In this document: piece after piece, positions 1-12,207 of the stretch
Layout of the letters: every line of letters begins with the position of its first letter
Position numbering within the stretch: the first letter of the stretch is position 1
Assembly (NCBI RefSeq): GCF_031755915.1
Contig: NC_083379.1
Location: forward strand, 27,900,001-27,964,000
Direction: 5' to 3'
Length of the DNA stretch: 64,000 nt
Origin: Ziziphus jujuba
Lineage: Eukaryota > Streptophyta > Magnoliopsida > Rosales > Rhamnaceae
The notes under the pieces: generated by a model
Told to the model about the DNA's origin: nothing
What the model saw: the letters and a program-made list of their open reading frames with translations, nothing else
The model's database searches: none
Position numbers and translations under genes: made by a program

Positions 1-1150
1 CAACAAATAAATTACGAATGACATTGGATTCTATCCAATCTTGTCACATCTACCATAATATTCATCATCCTATTAGATCTTGAGCTTTCAACTTCTTATT
101 CTCGTAAAGCTTCATTTTCACTTCGAACTCCTTTAAAGCAACTAGGTAGTCTAACTTCTCATTAATAATCTCAATGTATCCATAATAGGAGAAGTTATCA
201 ATATAGGTACTCAAATACTTATAAAAGTCTCAAGAGACTTACCATTCTCTTGTTATCAAAACACATAAAATCGCTAGGGTCCTCATACAAGGATAGCCAT
301 ACATGGGCCAGGGACAATCAACCAAATCTCCACAATCAAATGTATTGAACTAAGTCACCGATAAGGTAACTCAGAACCTACAATTCATGGTATTTAATCA
401 ACTTCCATTGCCATTTTAAGTATCCTATCAAGTAATCAAACCACCGACAGGGTAACCTAATCACCCGTATGGATCTTGGTTCAAAGTGGGAAAGAATGGG
501 TTACATTGGCAATTTCATGAAATAGGCAAGCTAAGTTTTATGATAGGTGTATACTTAACATCCTATCCACTATGCCAACTATATTTTTACACCCATAAAT
601 TAAACATATTAAACGTCCTATATTATATTGGCAATTTCATGATATAGACAAATTAAATTTCACGATAGGTGAGTATTTAAAATTCCACACCATTATGCTA
701 ACTAGGCACTAAGCTTCTAATAATTCATGGTTTGGACATACCAAATCTTGGAATAGGAAAGAACTTAGTCAATCCTCACCACTATATCAAGCATTTCAAT
801 GGGCAATTTGACTGAAAATTATTTAATTTGGACCTTGAACATTTAAATTAAATAAAGAAATTGAGACTGAAAATTTTTTTCCTTAAATAAATAAACAAAT
901 AACATAACATAACATAAAGATTCAGAATGAATTAATTAAATAAATAAATGAATTTTTTTAAAATTAAGTTTGAAATGGAGATAAATTTCCACAAATAGAA
1001 AAAAAAAACATATGTAAGATAAATAAGAAAAATCATAAGTTCTTTTTGTTTTATTCAACTGCTAACATCAGCATACGACACGTTGTGCCATACAATACAT
1101 CATGCTGACATCAGTAGATAATCCAATGACCTGTCATTCAGGTCTTCGCC
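1..1150. other. AT-rich flank, no gene recognised
   Basis: No frame here resembles a known protein. The stretch is AT-rich with many short A and T runs. It contains one duplicated segment, listed separately, and ends at the start of a solo LTR. It may be decayed transposon or intergenic DNA; I cannot decide. Confidence 0.5.
503..704. repeat. Diverged direct duplication of about 80 bp
   Basis: A unit at about 503-580 recurs at about 625-704 in the same orientation. Both copies contain ATTGGCAATTTCATGA, then GATAGGTG and later ATGCNAACTA. The copies differ at many sites, so the duplication is old. Function unknown. Confidence 0.6.
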
Positions 1151-2265
1151 TGATGAGAATCCGCCCGTACCCATACAACTAACTACCCGCTGGGGTATTG
1201 ATCTTATACAAATGAAGACGAGACCAATCACTAGGGCACAAGTTAGGAAATTTAAGGACAATTTGGTTAGTTTCATCCAAGGAGTGATTCAATCTTAAAA
1301 GGGCATGACAATACCAGAAGATTCGAAGCCCGTCTTATGCATCAAAGTTATGAAGGCCGAAATGGACCTCACAAGCTGTTTTTGTGCTTCTATGGACTCC
1401 AAGCAACAAGGAGTGAATTTATTGGTTTATGAATGTGATTAAGCACTCTAAAGGATCATGAAATCATGCCAAGATAGAAGCAAAAGCATTCAAATAGAAC
1501 ATTTGTGCATGAAACTTCATGTTGGCTAAAAATGCTTGTTTTGGTACTGACTTTGACTTCTTTTACTGATCAATATTCCAATTAAGGGGAAACGTATGGA
1601 AATCAATATTAATCCTATTTGGAATCCTACATGGCATATGGGAGATGATTTGGAGCCTAATCTAGCTGGTGATTTGTCAAAGACAGCTTGTTTGACAAAC
1701 TAGTCAACTAGTTTCCTAATTTGAACATTTGATTTTTGTTTTAGGAAATAGTCTTTATTTTGGTTTTTATTTATTTATTTGCTGGACAAATTAGTTTAGG
1801 AAATTTGATATTTTATTATTTTAATTGTAAAATTAATTAATTCATATTTTAAATAAAGAAATTAATTAATCCAAATTAGATTAGGAAAGGATTGAGATTT
1901 GACCAACACCATTGTTTGCTAATTTCTATGGCCGATTTTAACCTAGTATTTTAGGGTTTTGTTTTGTGAAGCTTAACCTATTTATTATTTCAATAATATT
2001 CGGTACATTATTCATACAGAAAAATATTTGTGAGAAAAAAATTCTCTTTGTTATCTTTGAACACCTAAAACACCTAATAGAAATCAAATGTTTTAGTTTG
2101 ACTTATCAATAGGATATCCATCACCTATTGTGGCGTCTTCATCATATCCAAGGTTTCTAATCATAAGTTGATTAGGGGTTAAAGCGACCATTAGAACCTA
2201 AACTTAATTGTGATCCGGGCTAATATAATATGGGTTTAGGAGCAAGTCGACCTAGGTTCGTATCA
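1151..2265 (+). repeat. Solo LTR of gypsy family R (subtype beta)
   Basis: The sequence starts TGATGAGAATCCGCCCG and ends CTAGGTTCGTATCA, the two ends shared by every family R LTR in this window. No PBS follows and no PPT precedes it, so it is a solo LTR left by LTR-LTR recombination. The flanking pentamers are TCGCC and TCACT, a possible TSD spoiled by two transitions. The first 280 bp still encode a worn copy of the polyprotein tail (TRAQ/FKDN region). The tail wording is closer to G3 and the 25776 fragment than to G1 and G2. A CCTATTTATT TATA-like stretch lies near 1977. Confidence 0.8.
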
Positions 2266-2840
2266 TCACTCTTTTGTATTCGGGTCGGGTTTAACCCATT
2301 TTCCTTGTTACTAGGTTGCGCTACTTGATTTTGTGACCTGCTGTTTTCCACACGTTCGGCGTCTATTATCGGCCATTTTTACCCCATTAGCTTCGTATCT
2401 CATTGGAAAACAATTTACCAATATCAATTTGGCAAAAATCAAACAGAAAAACAATGCCCATACACGAAAACACGTCGGCAATGGATTTCATTGTGTTGCC
2501 CATTTTTAAAGATTTCAAGCCAAATTAAATTCTATAAAACACTCCACTCAACCCAAAATACAATTCCCAAATATAGCCCAAGTTATAAATTTGTGCACAA
2601 AACAATTTACCAAATTTTTTTTTTTGGTTGCAAAATTCAACATAATGTGGAACCCGATACTACACTCATGTATATATTTGTACAATTTAAAGGGCTCTAG
2701 TAAATAGAAGAATGAAAAGAAATCAATTAATAAAAATTCAAAATTTGTACTATCACGATTGAGATATATGCAGTAATAGTATCTCAATATTTGCATAAGA
2801 TAACTTGCATAAAATATAGTATAATGATTGTGTATCTTAG
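2266..2840. other. AT-rich interval, no feature recognised
   Basis: Short overlapping frames at 2491-2853 on both strands have low-complexity composition and no family resemblance. If the PBS-like site at 2841-2852 is real, this would be the internal region of a minus-strand retroelement, but no gag or pol residues are recognisable. Confidence 0.4.
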
Positions 2841-2852
2841 GCTCTGATACCA
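2841..2852 (-). other. Primer-binding-site-like motif
   Basis: On the minus strand this reads TGGTATCAGAGC, complementary to the 3' end of plant initiator methionine tRNA and the usual PBS of plant copia elements and many gypsy elements. It lies just outside a TGTTAG terminus at 2855, the geometry expected where a minus-strand 5' LTR meets its internal region. Confidence 0.5.
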
Positions 2853-3200
2853 ATTGTTAGTACTATCATAAATAAGCAATCAAATAGGCATCAACTATAG
2901 CACTATTGTATGAACAGCTAAACATGTATCAATTATGGCACTACTATATTTTCATGATCTACACACAATCATAACTATATTTAGAAGATGATATACTAAC
3001 CTTTAAGTGCACCCATTGATTTATTAGATCCTTTAAATCTATATGCAAAATAGAACATAGGAGTAGTGCCATATGGTCACACTCCTTTCTAAAATTTCTC
3101 CCTTAGGTTTTCATCAAATATGCATCATAGACACTTCAAAATCCTAATCTCAATTGTATGTATCGTATATTTTCATTGATGACTTATTCCCAATTTATTT

Positions 3201-3298
3201 ATGTGTATATATATATACAAAATAATTAATAAAATAATAATAGTAATAATAATAATATAATATATATAATAAATAATAATAATGTAATAATAAAATAG
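3201..3298. repeat. AT-rich simple repeats (TA)n and (AAT)n
   Basis: A short GTATATATATATATAC run is followed by irregular AATAATAATAAT repeats. This is low-complexity DNA with no further signal. Confidence 0.85.
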
Positions 3299-3910
3299 GA
3301 AATAAGTTAATTGAACTTCTAAAGAGAATAGGTTCTTCAGTCTAATGGACCAACTGAAGTATTACAAAGACTATGTGACCAAGGGCTCTACTAAAAAGTT
3401 AATAAATAAGCAAGTTCTATTACTGGCACAAATAAGCCTTATAAATGAGTTCCATGATTATGCCTAGTTCATATAAAATATCCAACGCATACATTTTCAA
3501 GAAGTTTCAAGAAGTAAGCTTAGAAAATGTTTTTTTTTTAAAAAAAAAACCCGAACGGTGAGGTAAGCTCTGAGAGAGGTTGGAGAGTGTTTAGAAATGA
3601 AAGAAAAGAGAGACGTTAGAGAGAGAGAGGCTCTGTTTTGAGTTTTTCCAAGAAGACCAAAATGAAATAAAATAAGATTTTTTGCTATTTTAAAGACAAA
3701 GAAAGGTTAGTTTAGGAAAAGTCTAGTACATCCTCTCTTATCCTCTCTTTCTCTTTCAATTTTCGATCAAGCTACCACTCTACCAATACCAAAGTCAACT
3801 TAAATATTTTCCCTATTGAAAATTCAAATAATACAAAAATAAAATAAATCATTTTTCCAGACTTGTAAAAAAAATAAAATAAAATACAATAATACACTTT
3901 AAGAAAAGAT

Positions 3911-4648
3911 TGAAAGAATGAGGGCAAGGTTAATTAAAAGAAAACAAGGTATGAAGGATTGAAATTGATTTGGAGTGAAGGTGTATCTCGGCTTTGATGT
4001 AATAAGCTGCTGAAAATTTATAACAAGGCCGGTTTTAGTGTTCCCTTCGTTTCAAATGGAAACTAAGGTATATTTCTCCAAAATTCAATATATTCATTCA
4101 TTGAACTGTAATACATATTTATAGCATACAAAATAGGTGTGAAAGCACACCATGACCGGTTTTAAGGACCAATACAAACAAGTCCTTCATGGTGAAGCAA
4201 AACCATATGTGTAAAGTAACTTTGCCACATGCATGATGGTTGGTTGACAAGTGTTGCTGCCTTATTAGTTGCTTCATGGTGAAATAGTCCTCATGCATGA
4301 TGACACATGTCCTTCCATGCATTGGTTGAGAGAAAGGCCGAATGGTGAAGCTCCATATCACCAAGTAGCTTCCATGTCACCATCCTTGTCACTAAGGTGC
4401 TTTCCACGTCATCTAGGTGCTTGGTTTTTCTTAAACCTTAATTTGGCTAGTATACTTTAAACAACATATTTTGGTGTCTTTTTGCACCAACTTATCTAGC
4501 CTAGATTACACAATTGCTAGAATTAAAATACAAACCAAATATGAAACAAACTAGGTTAATGATTTCGGCCAAGGCATTTTAGCTTTTACCTTGCCTTGGT
4601 CTCGGTTTTGCATGTTTCATGGCTAACACTTGCCATGATTCTCTAACA
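3911..4648 (-). repeat. C1 3' LTR
   Basis: A 738-bp direct repeat of 8685-9423. On the minus strand it begins TGTTAGAGAATCATGG immediately after the PPT. The polyprotein stop codon TAG lies inside the first bases of this LTR (TGTTAG). Confidence 0.92.
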
Positions 4649-7600
4649 CTCGCCCTTGGCAATGTTAGGTATGATGTGAAGAAGACTCCTAAGCATTTGA
4701 AGTCTTTCTTTTGGCAATGGTTTTGTAAGAATGTCGACCAGCTGGTATTGTGCTGAACAATGCATCAAACTAATTTCTTTGTTTCTTTCAGCCTCACGGA
4801 TGCTATGGTACTTCACAGGGATATACTTGGTTCTTCTATGTTGTACAGGATTTTTGGTTATGGCTATGGCTGAAGTATTGTCACAGTACATAGTGTTTCC
4901 ATTTGTTTACTTGCAACCTAAGTCATCAAGCAATTTCCTTAGCCAAATTGCTTGGTTTGATGCAGCCGCTGCCGAGATGTATTCAGCTTCTGCTGTTGAT
5001 TGTGCCGTGGTTCCTTGCTTGTGTGAGCTCCATGAAAATGGACCTGAATCAAACATAAACAAGTATCCAGAGGTGCTCTTCATGTCTTCCAAGCTACTTG
5101 CCCAATCACTATCACAATAGCCAACCAACTCACACATGTTGCCATGCTTGTATAGAATTCCAAGGTTGGCCGTGCCCTTTACATATCGTAGGACTCTTTT
5201 TGCAGCGTGGTAATGGTTTTAAGATGGTGCATTCATAAACCTTGATAGCACACTTACAGCATACATAATATCAGGTCTTGAAGCACACAAATAAGGCAAG
5301 CTTCCAATTAAGCTTCTATAAAACAAAGCATTCACTTTCTCACTTCCATCTTCACGTTCGAACTTGGCATTGTGTATCATTAGTGTATCAACAATCTTTG
5401 CATTTTCTAGTTGGAACTTATCAAGCAAATTCAAAGCATATTGTTCTTGCGATAAAATTATACCTCTACTTGTTTGCTTGATCTCCAATCCTAGAAAGTA
5501 ATTCATCAAACCAAGGTCGGACATCTCGAAGGTTTCCTTCACTTGGTCTTTGAATTATTTAATGCCTTCGGTATTGCAACCTGTTATGAGAAAATCATCT
5601 ACATAAAGAGAGATTACCATTGCATCTTCATGTGTGTTAGCTTTGATGTAGAGGGTAGGCTCATTATCACTTCTAGAAAAGCCTTCATGAGTGAGGTAGT
5701 CATCAATTCTTGCATACCAAGCTCTTGGAGCTTGTTTGAGCCTGCACAAAGCTTTATGAAGCTTGTACACTTTCTCCTCCTCTCCTTCTATGATAAATTC
5801 TTCAGGTTGCTCAACATATACTTCTTCTTCTAATATACCATTTAGAAAAGCTGATTTTGCATCCAAATGGTATATTTTCCAAGATTTGTTGGCTGCATAT
5901 GCAAGTAGAAGTCAAATGGTTTCATGTCTTGCCACCGGTGCAAAAGTCTCCATATAGTCTACACCATATTGTTGAACGTAGCCTTTAATAACCAGCCTTG
6001 CTTTGTGTTTGTTCAAGGTTCCATTAGGGTTTAGTTTGGTTCTAAAAACCCATTTAACACCTATCACATGTCCTTTCTTTGGTTTCGGCACCAAAGTCCA
6101 AGTTTTGTTCTTGTCGATCATGTGAAGCTCCTCCTCCATTGTAGCTTGCCATTCTTTGTGTTGTGAAGCATCACTATATGTTGTAGGATCAGGTGTTTCC
6201 ATCCTTGCACTTGCATAAAGTTCTTCAATTGATTTTGTGCCTCTCTTGCCCACATAATCTTCATTGGTTGGGTCATCATCATCTTTATCATCAAAATCAC
6301 TTTGATCGGTGGAAGGAGTTCTTGATTGAATATAAGTGTTTGCTTCCACTTTATGCTCCTTCCAACTCCAATATGAGTTCTCATCTATTATAACATCTTG
6401 AGAGACAACAACCTACATCTTAGATACATCAAAGATTCTATAGCCTTTTGAAACCGAGCTATAGCCTACAAGAACACCAATACTTGCTTTCTTATCAAGT
6501 TTGGTACTTTTGGAGTCATGGACATGCATGTAACAAATAATTCCAAAGACTTTTAAGTGAGAAATTGAAGGTTTAAAGCCATACCATAATTCATTTGGTG
6601 TTTTGGATGCAATTGCCTTACTTGGAAGTCGGTTTAGGAGGTATGCACTTGTATTAGCTGCTTCGGCCCAAAATTTCTTTGGCAAGCACTTCTCAAATAG
6701 CAAGCATCTTGACATCTCCATGATTGTTCTATTCTTCCTTTCACTCGCTCCATTTTGTTGTGGTGTGTATGGAGTGGTGAGTTGATGTATGATTCCATTT
6801 GTCATGCAAATATCTTGGAAAGTTTTGGATATGTACTCTCCGCCATTGTCAGTTCTAATTATCTTGATGGTTGTTTGTGCTTGATTTTCAACAAGTGTTT
6901 TGAGCTCTTCAAATGTGGCTGCAGCTTCTGACTTTTGTTTGAGGAAGTAGATCCAGCACTTCCTTGAATAATCATGAATAAAAATGATAAAATACTTCCT
7001 CCCAGCATGTGTTACTTCATTCATAGGTCCACACAAATCCGAATGCACCAATTGTAATTTTTCCATTGGCTTGTCGATTGTAGTCAAAGGAAATGGTTGT
7101 CTTTTGATTTTGCCAAGTTGACATGTTTGGCAAACAGCATCATCTCCAAGGATTTATGGTAAGTTCTCAACAATTTGTTGAGTATGCATCTGCTTCATGG
7201 TGGCATAGTTGTAGTGGCCAAACCTTCTATGCCATAGCTTTGATTTTTCATGGATTTTGGTATTCATAGCCATTTGATTTTGTTGATTAAAATCAATTAC
7301 AAGGCTATTATCTTTCATATGGACAAGTAATACAATTTTTTCATCCTTAGATATTTCATAACATTTATCTAAGAACGTCAAAGTTTATCCTTTGTTCATA
7401 AGTTGAGGCACACTAAGTAAATTTTCGGACAGATTTGGTACAAATAAAACATTGGTAATTTGAATTGTACCTTTTGGTGTTTTAATGACCAAATCTCCTT
7501 TTCCTTGTGCCTCCATGATTTGTCCATTTGCTGCCCTAATTTTTGTTGCAATTCTTGGGTCAAACTTGACAAACAAGTCCTGGTTGTTGCACATGTGATT

Positions 7601-8605
7601 TGTGCACCCACTATCCAAGATCCATGAGTCTTTAATTGAACTTGTAAGATTGCAAGTTGCTGTGAAGGTATGTGCATGCTCACCACTTGCCTCTTCGGGT
7701 TCATGAGCATGTCTAGCTTCTTGCCTTTGGTTCCTTTGCCTGTAAACTCTTTCCATGTGATTGAATTGCTTGCAAATTTTGCATTGAGCATTCGGTCTCC
7801 ACCAGCATATCTTAGCCGTGTGTCCTTGCTTTTTGCAAATTATGCAATGACCATATGTCATCTTGTTTTCTCTTTGGTTTGTTGTTTCCTTGCCTCTATT
7901 TTGCCTTTGGAAAGGCCTTGTTTGGTGGATTGATTTACCTTTGTTATTTGCTGCAAGGGCTGCTTCACCTAAGCTTGATTCACTTTGTAGCCGATGACTC
8001 CTCCTTTGTTCCGTGGCTTGCAAGGCATTGATCAATTCAGCAACTGTGAGTTGTGTAAGGTCTCTTGTCTCCTCCAAAGTTGAGATCTTTGCTTCATACT
8101 TCTCTGGAAGGCATATAAGGATCTTTTCAACAATCCTTTGATCTGATAAAAACTCACCATGCAACCGGATTTGGTTGACAATCTTCATAAGTTTGTTGGA
8201 AAACTCCTTCACGGTTTCATGCTCCAACATCTTCATATTTTCGAATTCTTTTCTAAGGTTGAGCAGCTGCATCTGTCTTGATCTTGTGCTTCCTTGGAAC
8301 GCCTCTTGAAGCTTTTCCCATGCTTGTCTAGGAGTTGTACAAGTCATAATTCTAGTGAAGATGTCATCGGTCGCAGCAGCTTGTATTGCTGTGAGAGTTT
8401 TGTAAGGTCTTGCATTTTCTTCACTATGAAGTTTGATTTGATTTATAGTAGCACCTGCTCTCAATGGTTCTACCTCATAATCAAATTCAACAAGCTCCCA
8501 AAGGTCATAAGCTTAAAGATAAGATCTCATTTTGATTGCCCAAAATGGATAGTTGTGGCCATCAAACATGGGAGGTGAAGGTACTGAAAAATGTGAGGAA
8601 GCCAT
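4643..8605 (-). pseudogene. C1 gag-pol polyprotein (copia), eight stops, no frameshift
   Basis: One uninterrupted reading register runs from ATG at 8605 to the stop at 4643, about 1,320 codons, broken only by in-frame stops near 8514, 7383, 7152, 6411, 5910, 5553, 5217 and 4905. Domains in order: UBN2-type gag; CCHC knuckle CIICKKQGHTAKIC (about 7850-7809); aspartic protease with DSG at 7615-7607; GAG-pre-integrase (WHRRFGH); integrase core with D at 7039 (HSDLCGP), D at 6850 (TDNGGEY) and E at 6742 (ERKN), spaced DD35E; RT with YVDD at 5605-5594; RNase H with CDSDWA, AEAEY and CDNTSA motifs. The start codon matches the MAS start of C2. Seven of the eight stops are explained by a C-to-T change in a Gln or Arg codon. 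The frame is non-functional as it stands; lineage probably Tork-like, not certain. Confidence 0.92.
4649..4657 (-). other. C1 polypurine tract
   Basis: AAGGGCGAG on the minus strand directly upstream of the 3' LTR; it primes plus-strand DNA synthesis. Confidence 0.7.
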
Positions 8606-8669
8606 TTAAACCGGTTGGTGTTTTGTGAGTTTTGAATCGGTTTTTGTTGAGGGATTGATGAAATACAAA

Positions 8670-8681
8670 GCTCTGATACCA
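8670..8681 (-). other. C1 primer binding site
   Basis: TGGTATCAGAGC on the minus strand, three bases from the 5' LTR end; complementary to initiator methionine tRNA. Confidence 0.85.
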
Positions 8682-8684
8682 ATT

Positions 8685-9423
8685 TGAAAAAATGAGGGCA
8701 AGGTTAATCAAAAGAAAACAAGGTATGAAGGATTGAAATTGATTTGGAATGAAGGTGTATCTCGACTTTGATGTAATAAGCTGCTGAAAATTTGTAACAA
8801 GGGCGGTTTTAGTGTTCTCTTGGTTTCAAATGGAAACTAAGGTATATTTCTCCAAAATTCAATATATTCATTCATTGAACTGTAATACATATTTATAGCA
8901 TACAAAATAGATGTAAAAGCACACCATGACCGGTTTTAAGGACCAATACAAACAAGTCCTTCATGGTGAAGTAAAACCACATGTGTAAAGTAACTTTGCC
9001 ACGTGCATCATGGTTGGTTGACAAGTGTTGCTGCCTCATTAGTTGCTTCATGGTGAAGTAGTCCTCATGCATGATGACACATGTCCTTCCATGCATTGGT
9101 TGGGAGGAAGGCCGAATGGTGAAGCTCCATGTCACCAAGTAGCTTCCATGTCACCATCCTTGTCACCAAGGTGCTTTCTATGTCATATAGGTGCTTGGTT
9201 TTTCTTAAACCTTAATTTGGCTAGTATACTTTAAACAACATATTTTGGTGTCTTTGTGCACCAACTCATCTAGCCTAGATTACACAATTTGCTAGAATTA
9301 AAATACAAACCAAATATGAAACAAACTAGGTTAATGATTTCGGCCAAGGCATTTCAGCTTTTACCTTGCCTTGGTCTTGGTTTTGCATGTTTCATGGCTA
9401 ACACTTGCCATGATTCTCTAACA
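8685..9423 (-). repeat. C1 5' LTR
   Basis: A 739-bp repeat matching 3911-4648. On the minus strand it starts TGTTAGAGAATCATGG and ends in TCA next to the PBS. Confidence 0.92.
8890..8897 (-). promoter_or_regulatory. Probable TATA box of C1 5' LTR
   Basis: TATAAATA on the minus strand, about 530 bp into the LTR, where an LTR promoter would be. The same octamer is kept at the matching place in the 3' LTR (near 4116). Confidence 0.5.
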
Positions 9424-9785
9424 AAGACAAGCCTAAGAAATTTGAAAGGTTTCAACAATGTACACTATAAATTTATTTGCTCTCAAGAAATAAATATAGG
9501 GTAAACATATATATATATATATACATAAAAGAAGGCTATACGAAATTAATAATAAGAAACAAAATATAAAGGACTATATGATATCTTAAGTCCTAAGAAA
9601 GAATTTAACAATTTAATTTCACAAGCCGAAGGAATCAAGCAATACACAAAATATAGTTTAACAAACACAAAAAATTTACCACCATTTGCTCAACATTTCA
9701 CAGAAAGATTTAAAATTCTAGTCTAAGCACCATAAGAATTTATAGTTATTTAAGAAATTAGAAGTTTAAATTTTTGGGTGTTACA

Positions 9786-10458
9786 AGCTTGATCTTTGAT
9801 TGCATGTTATGATCCATGACTTTCAAAACAAGATTTTATTTAAACTGAGAACCATGCATACATTTATCTAAAAACCTCTTTGAAGTTTTCTTTATTTTCT
9901 CTGTCTTGCTCTTTGATTTTGATGACTTTTTCATGAAAAATATGTTTGAAATGTTGATTTATGGTTGCGTATAAAGTTTTTGGGATGTTTTTGTATAAAA
10001 CTATTGGTTTGCAATTGAATTCAAACCGGGCTATGTTAGGGCAATAAAGTTTGTTTTGTTTTACTTCTTCTTTACTTTTTACTTTATTTTTTGTTTAAAT
10101 TTTGGAGAATTGTTACTAAAGTGCTGATCTTACTTTGCATTTAATGATTTATAAGTTTTAAAGCATGGAGGTTGTTCATTTTCTTGTTGTGTTTCAAAAA
10201 CTGAGAACTTTCCATGTTCCCCTTTGTAAAATGGTTATTGTTTTCCTTGAATGTTTTTAATGGAATCTATTTTTAAGTTGTTGACAAGTTAAATATTAGT
10301 TTTGATTTTATTTTTGGAAGAGAAAATGTTGAGTAAGATATGATTTTTGGTGTTAATTTAAAACCGGATGGCACTAAGTTTTAGAGTTATTTTGTTCAAA
10401 TTTGTTTTTTAAATTTAGCTTTTCTCCTTAGGGTTTCATGATGAAAATGATTATAAAA
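9786..10458. other. T-rich interval without recognisable gene
   Basis: T-rich on the plus strand, with stops in all frames. It probably continues across A1 into 17328-20239, because A1 is a clean insertion with a target duplication. No family assigned. Confidence 0.45.
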
Positions 10459-12192
10459 TGATGTATAAAATCAACTCGCAGGTGTGCGAATCTTTTTCAA
10501 GTAATAAAGTGGAAAAATAGGAGGATTATCGTACCCAAGAGATTAAAAGTTAAGTACTAAAGATAATTAAGTTTTGGTAATATTTGAACTAGTAAGTAAG
10601 ATGACAATTGAAAATTAAAAAAACTAAATTACATAAAAGGAGTACTTAAAACTAAATCAATTTCAAGTAAGAGAGTGAATTTAATAATTATGAGTATTAG
10701 AGTATTTGATTTCACTACTAAATATTTCAATTTAATTACTTAAATATGTGAATTTAATTAACTAATAATTTTATTAACCGTATTTAATTACAAAATTAAT
10801 CAAAAGTAGTTTTCACTTACAATTAATAACATTTACATAACAAATTTATTTCTTCTAGTCTATAAATTAAATGATGCAAATTTATTAAGCATAATTTAAG
10901 CAAATAATATGGCATAAGACATAATCAGTTTTCAATTAATTATGCATTGATGTAAATCATTGTAAATCCATAATATTATCCTTTTCCAAATTCAAATATT
11001 ATTAAAATCATTCATTCATTTTAGCCTATGAAAGCATTAAACGTACCAATAATTTATTAACATAATGTATAGATAATTAAATATAACATAATATATAAAT
11101 AATTAAATAAAACTCAACATATATTAAAGTAATTAAACTTTCATAGTTAGGGTTACATCATAGCCCTAGCTATGAAAATTTGTTCATGGTAAAAATAAAT
11201 TTAACATCCATAATTACTAAAAACAAGGTGCACAATTAAAGAAATAGTGAAAAAAATCCTCTAAAAGCTTTTTAGGTTGAGGCCTTTGGCTCTAAGCAAA
11301 CACACGTCTTTGTCTTCTTCCAGCTCTCCAATTGATCTCCCAAAACAGTAAAATCCTAAAATCTTAAAACCCTTAAAAGAACTTAAGAAACTATTGAAAT
11401 TTGGTTTGTTTCTATTTAAGTGTTCTCAAAGCTTCTAAATAACTCTCTAAACTTATATATCTTTCCTCAGTGATGTGGGGGCTATATATATAGGTCTTTG
11501 GAAACATTTTTTTTTTTCCAATGTGGGACTCTTGCAAGACACATTTTTTAAGCCATCAATAGGTTTTGATGAATTTCATGTATAAAAAGGAAACTTCATA
11601 TTATTTGCTCCCCACAACTTTCCTTTTCTCTAATTCATTCTAAAAAAATTGTTAATTAGTCTAATTTACCCTTAACAAAACATGTGATATGACATGTGCC
11701 TCATTAATGATAAATTAATAAATTATCACTACTTGTCATATTCTTGGCTTTTGGAGTGCCTTGATTTTTTCTCTTAATCAGTGGTGGAGATTTAACTAGA
11801 ATTGTCCTTTTATAAATTCCAAACTTCAAATGATGATATCTTTTTGCTCGCACCTCGAAATCCAAAAATAGTATGATATTTGAAGTTGTCAGATCGTGAG
11901 AAATCACATAACATCGACTTCCACTATAAAATTCTTAATGGAATTTTTATACAATCTTCAAAGAATCTTTAAGAATCTTTTTAATGATTGGTTCATTTGA
12001 GCACTATTCTTTGTTCCCACCATAATTCAACCTAAGAAATTGATTTTTATGGTTGTTTTCTTGAAATTCTTCCTCCTCCTCTTAGATTTAAAAAAATACA
12101 TAATTAATTATTTTTTCATAACAAATTTACACAAACTAACAAATAATAAGCTATAAATATGACATAAAATCATCAATATTTTAAGCCTAACA
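10459..12192 (-). repeat. A1 3' LTR
   Basis: A 1,734-bp repeat that aligns with 15648-17327 along its whole length with scattered substitutions and small indels. On the minus strand it starts TGTTAGGC. A TATATATATA box lies at 11483-11492. Confidence 0.85.
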
Positions 12193-12207
12193 AATACCCC
12201 CAAACTT
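12193..12207 (-). other. A1 polypurine tract
   Basis: On the minus strand AAGTTTGGGGGTATT directly precedes the LTR start TGTTAGG; this is the PPT style of Athila/Tat-type gypsy elements. Confidence 0.7.

Larger units (their letters stand above)
3911..9423 (-). mobile_element. C1: complete Ty1/copia retrotransposon
   Basis: Two near-identical LTRs (738 and 739 bp) flank a 4.0-kb internal region read on the minus strand. The PBS (8670-8681) adjoins the right LTR and the PPT adjoins the left LTR, which fixes the orientation. Both LTRs start TGTTAGAGAATC and end in TCA. The flanking pentamers are AAGAT (3906-3910) and AAGAC (9424-9428), a 4-of-5 TSD. Domain order is gag, protease, integrase, RT, RNase H, which defines Ty1/copia. 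The LTRs differ at only a few percent of sites by eye, so insertion was fairly recent, yet the polyprotein carries eight premature stops. Confidence 0.93.
2855..9785 (-). repeat. Possible old minus-strand LTR, split by C1
   Basis: At 9785 the minus strand begins TGTAACACCCAAAAAT, a typical start for plant chromovirus LTRs and similar to the G6 LTR start TGTAACACCC. At 2855 the other end carries a CA terminus followed by the PBS-like site at 2841-2852. Without C1 and its target duplication the two pieces, 2855-3910 and 9424-9785, would make an LTR of about 1.4 kb. No second copy exists in the window, so the reading rests on the termini and PBS only. Confidence 0.35.
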
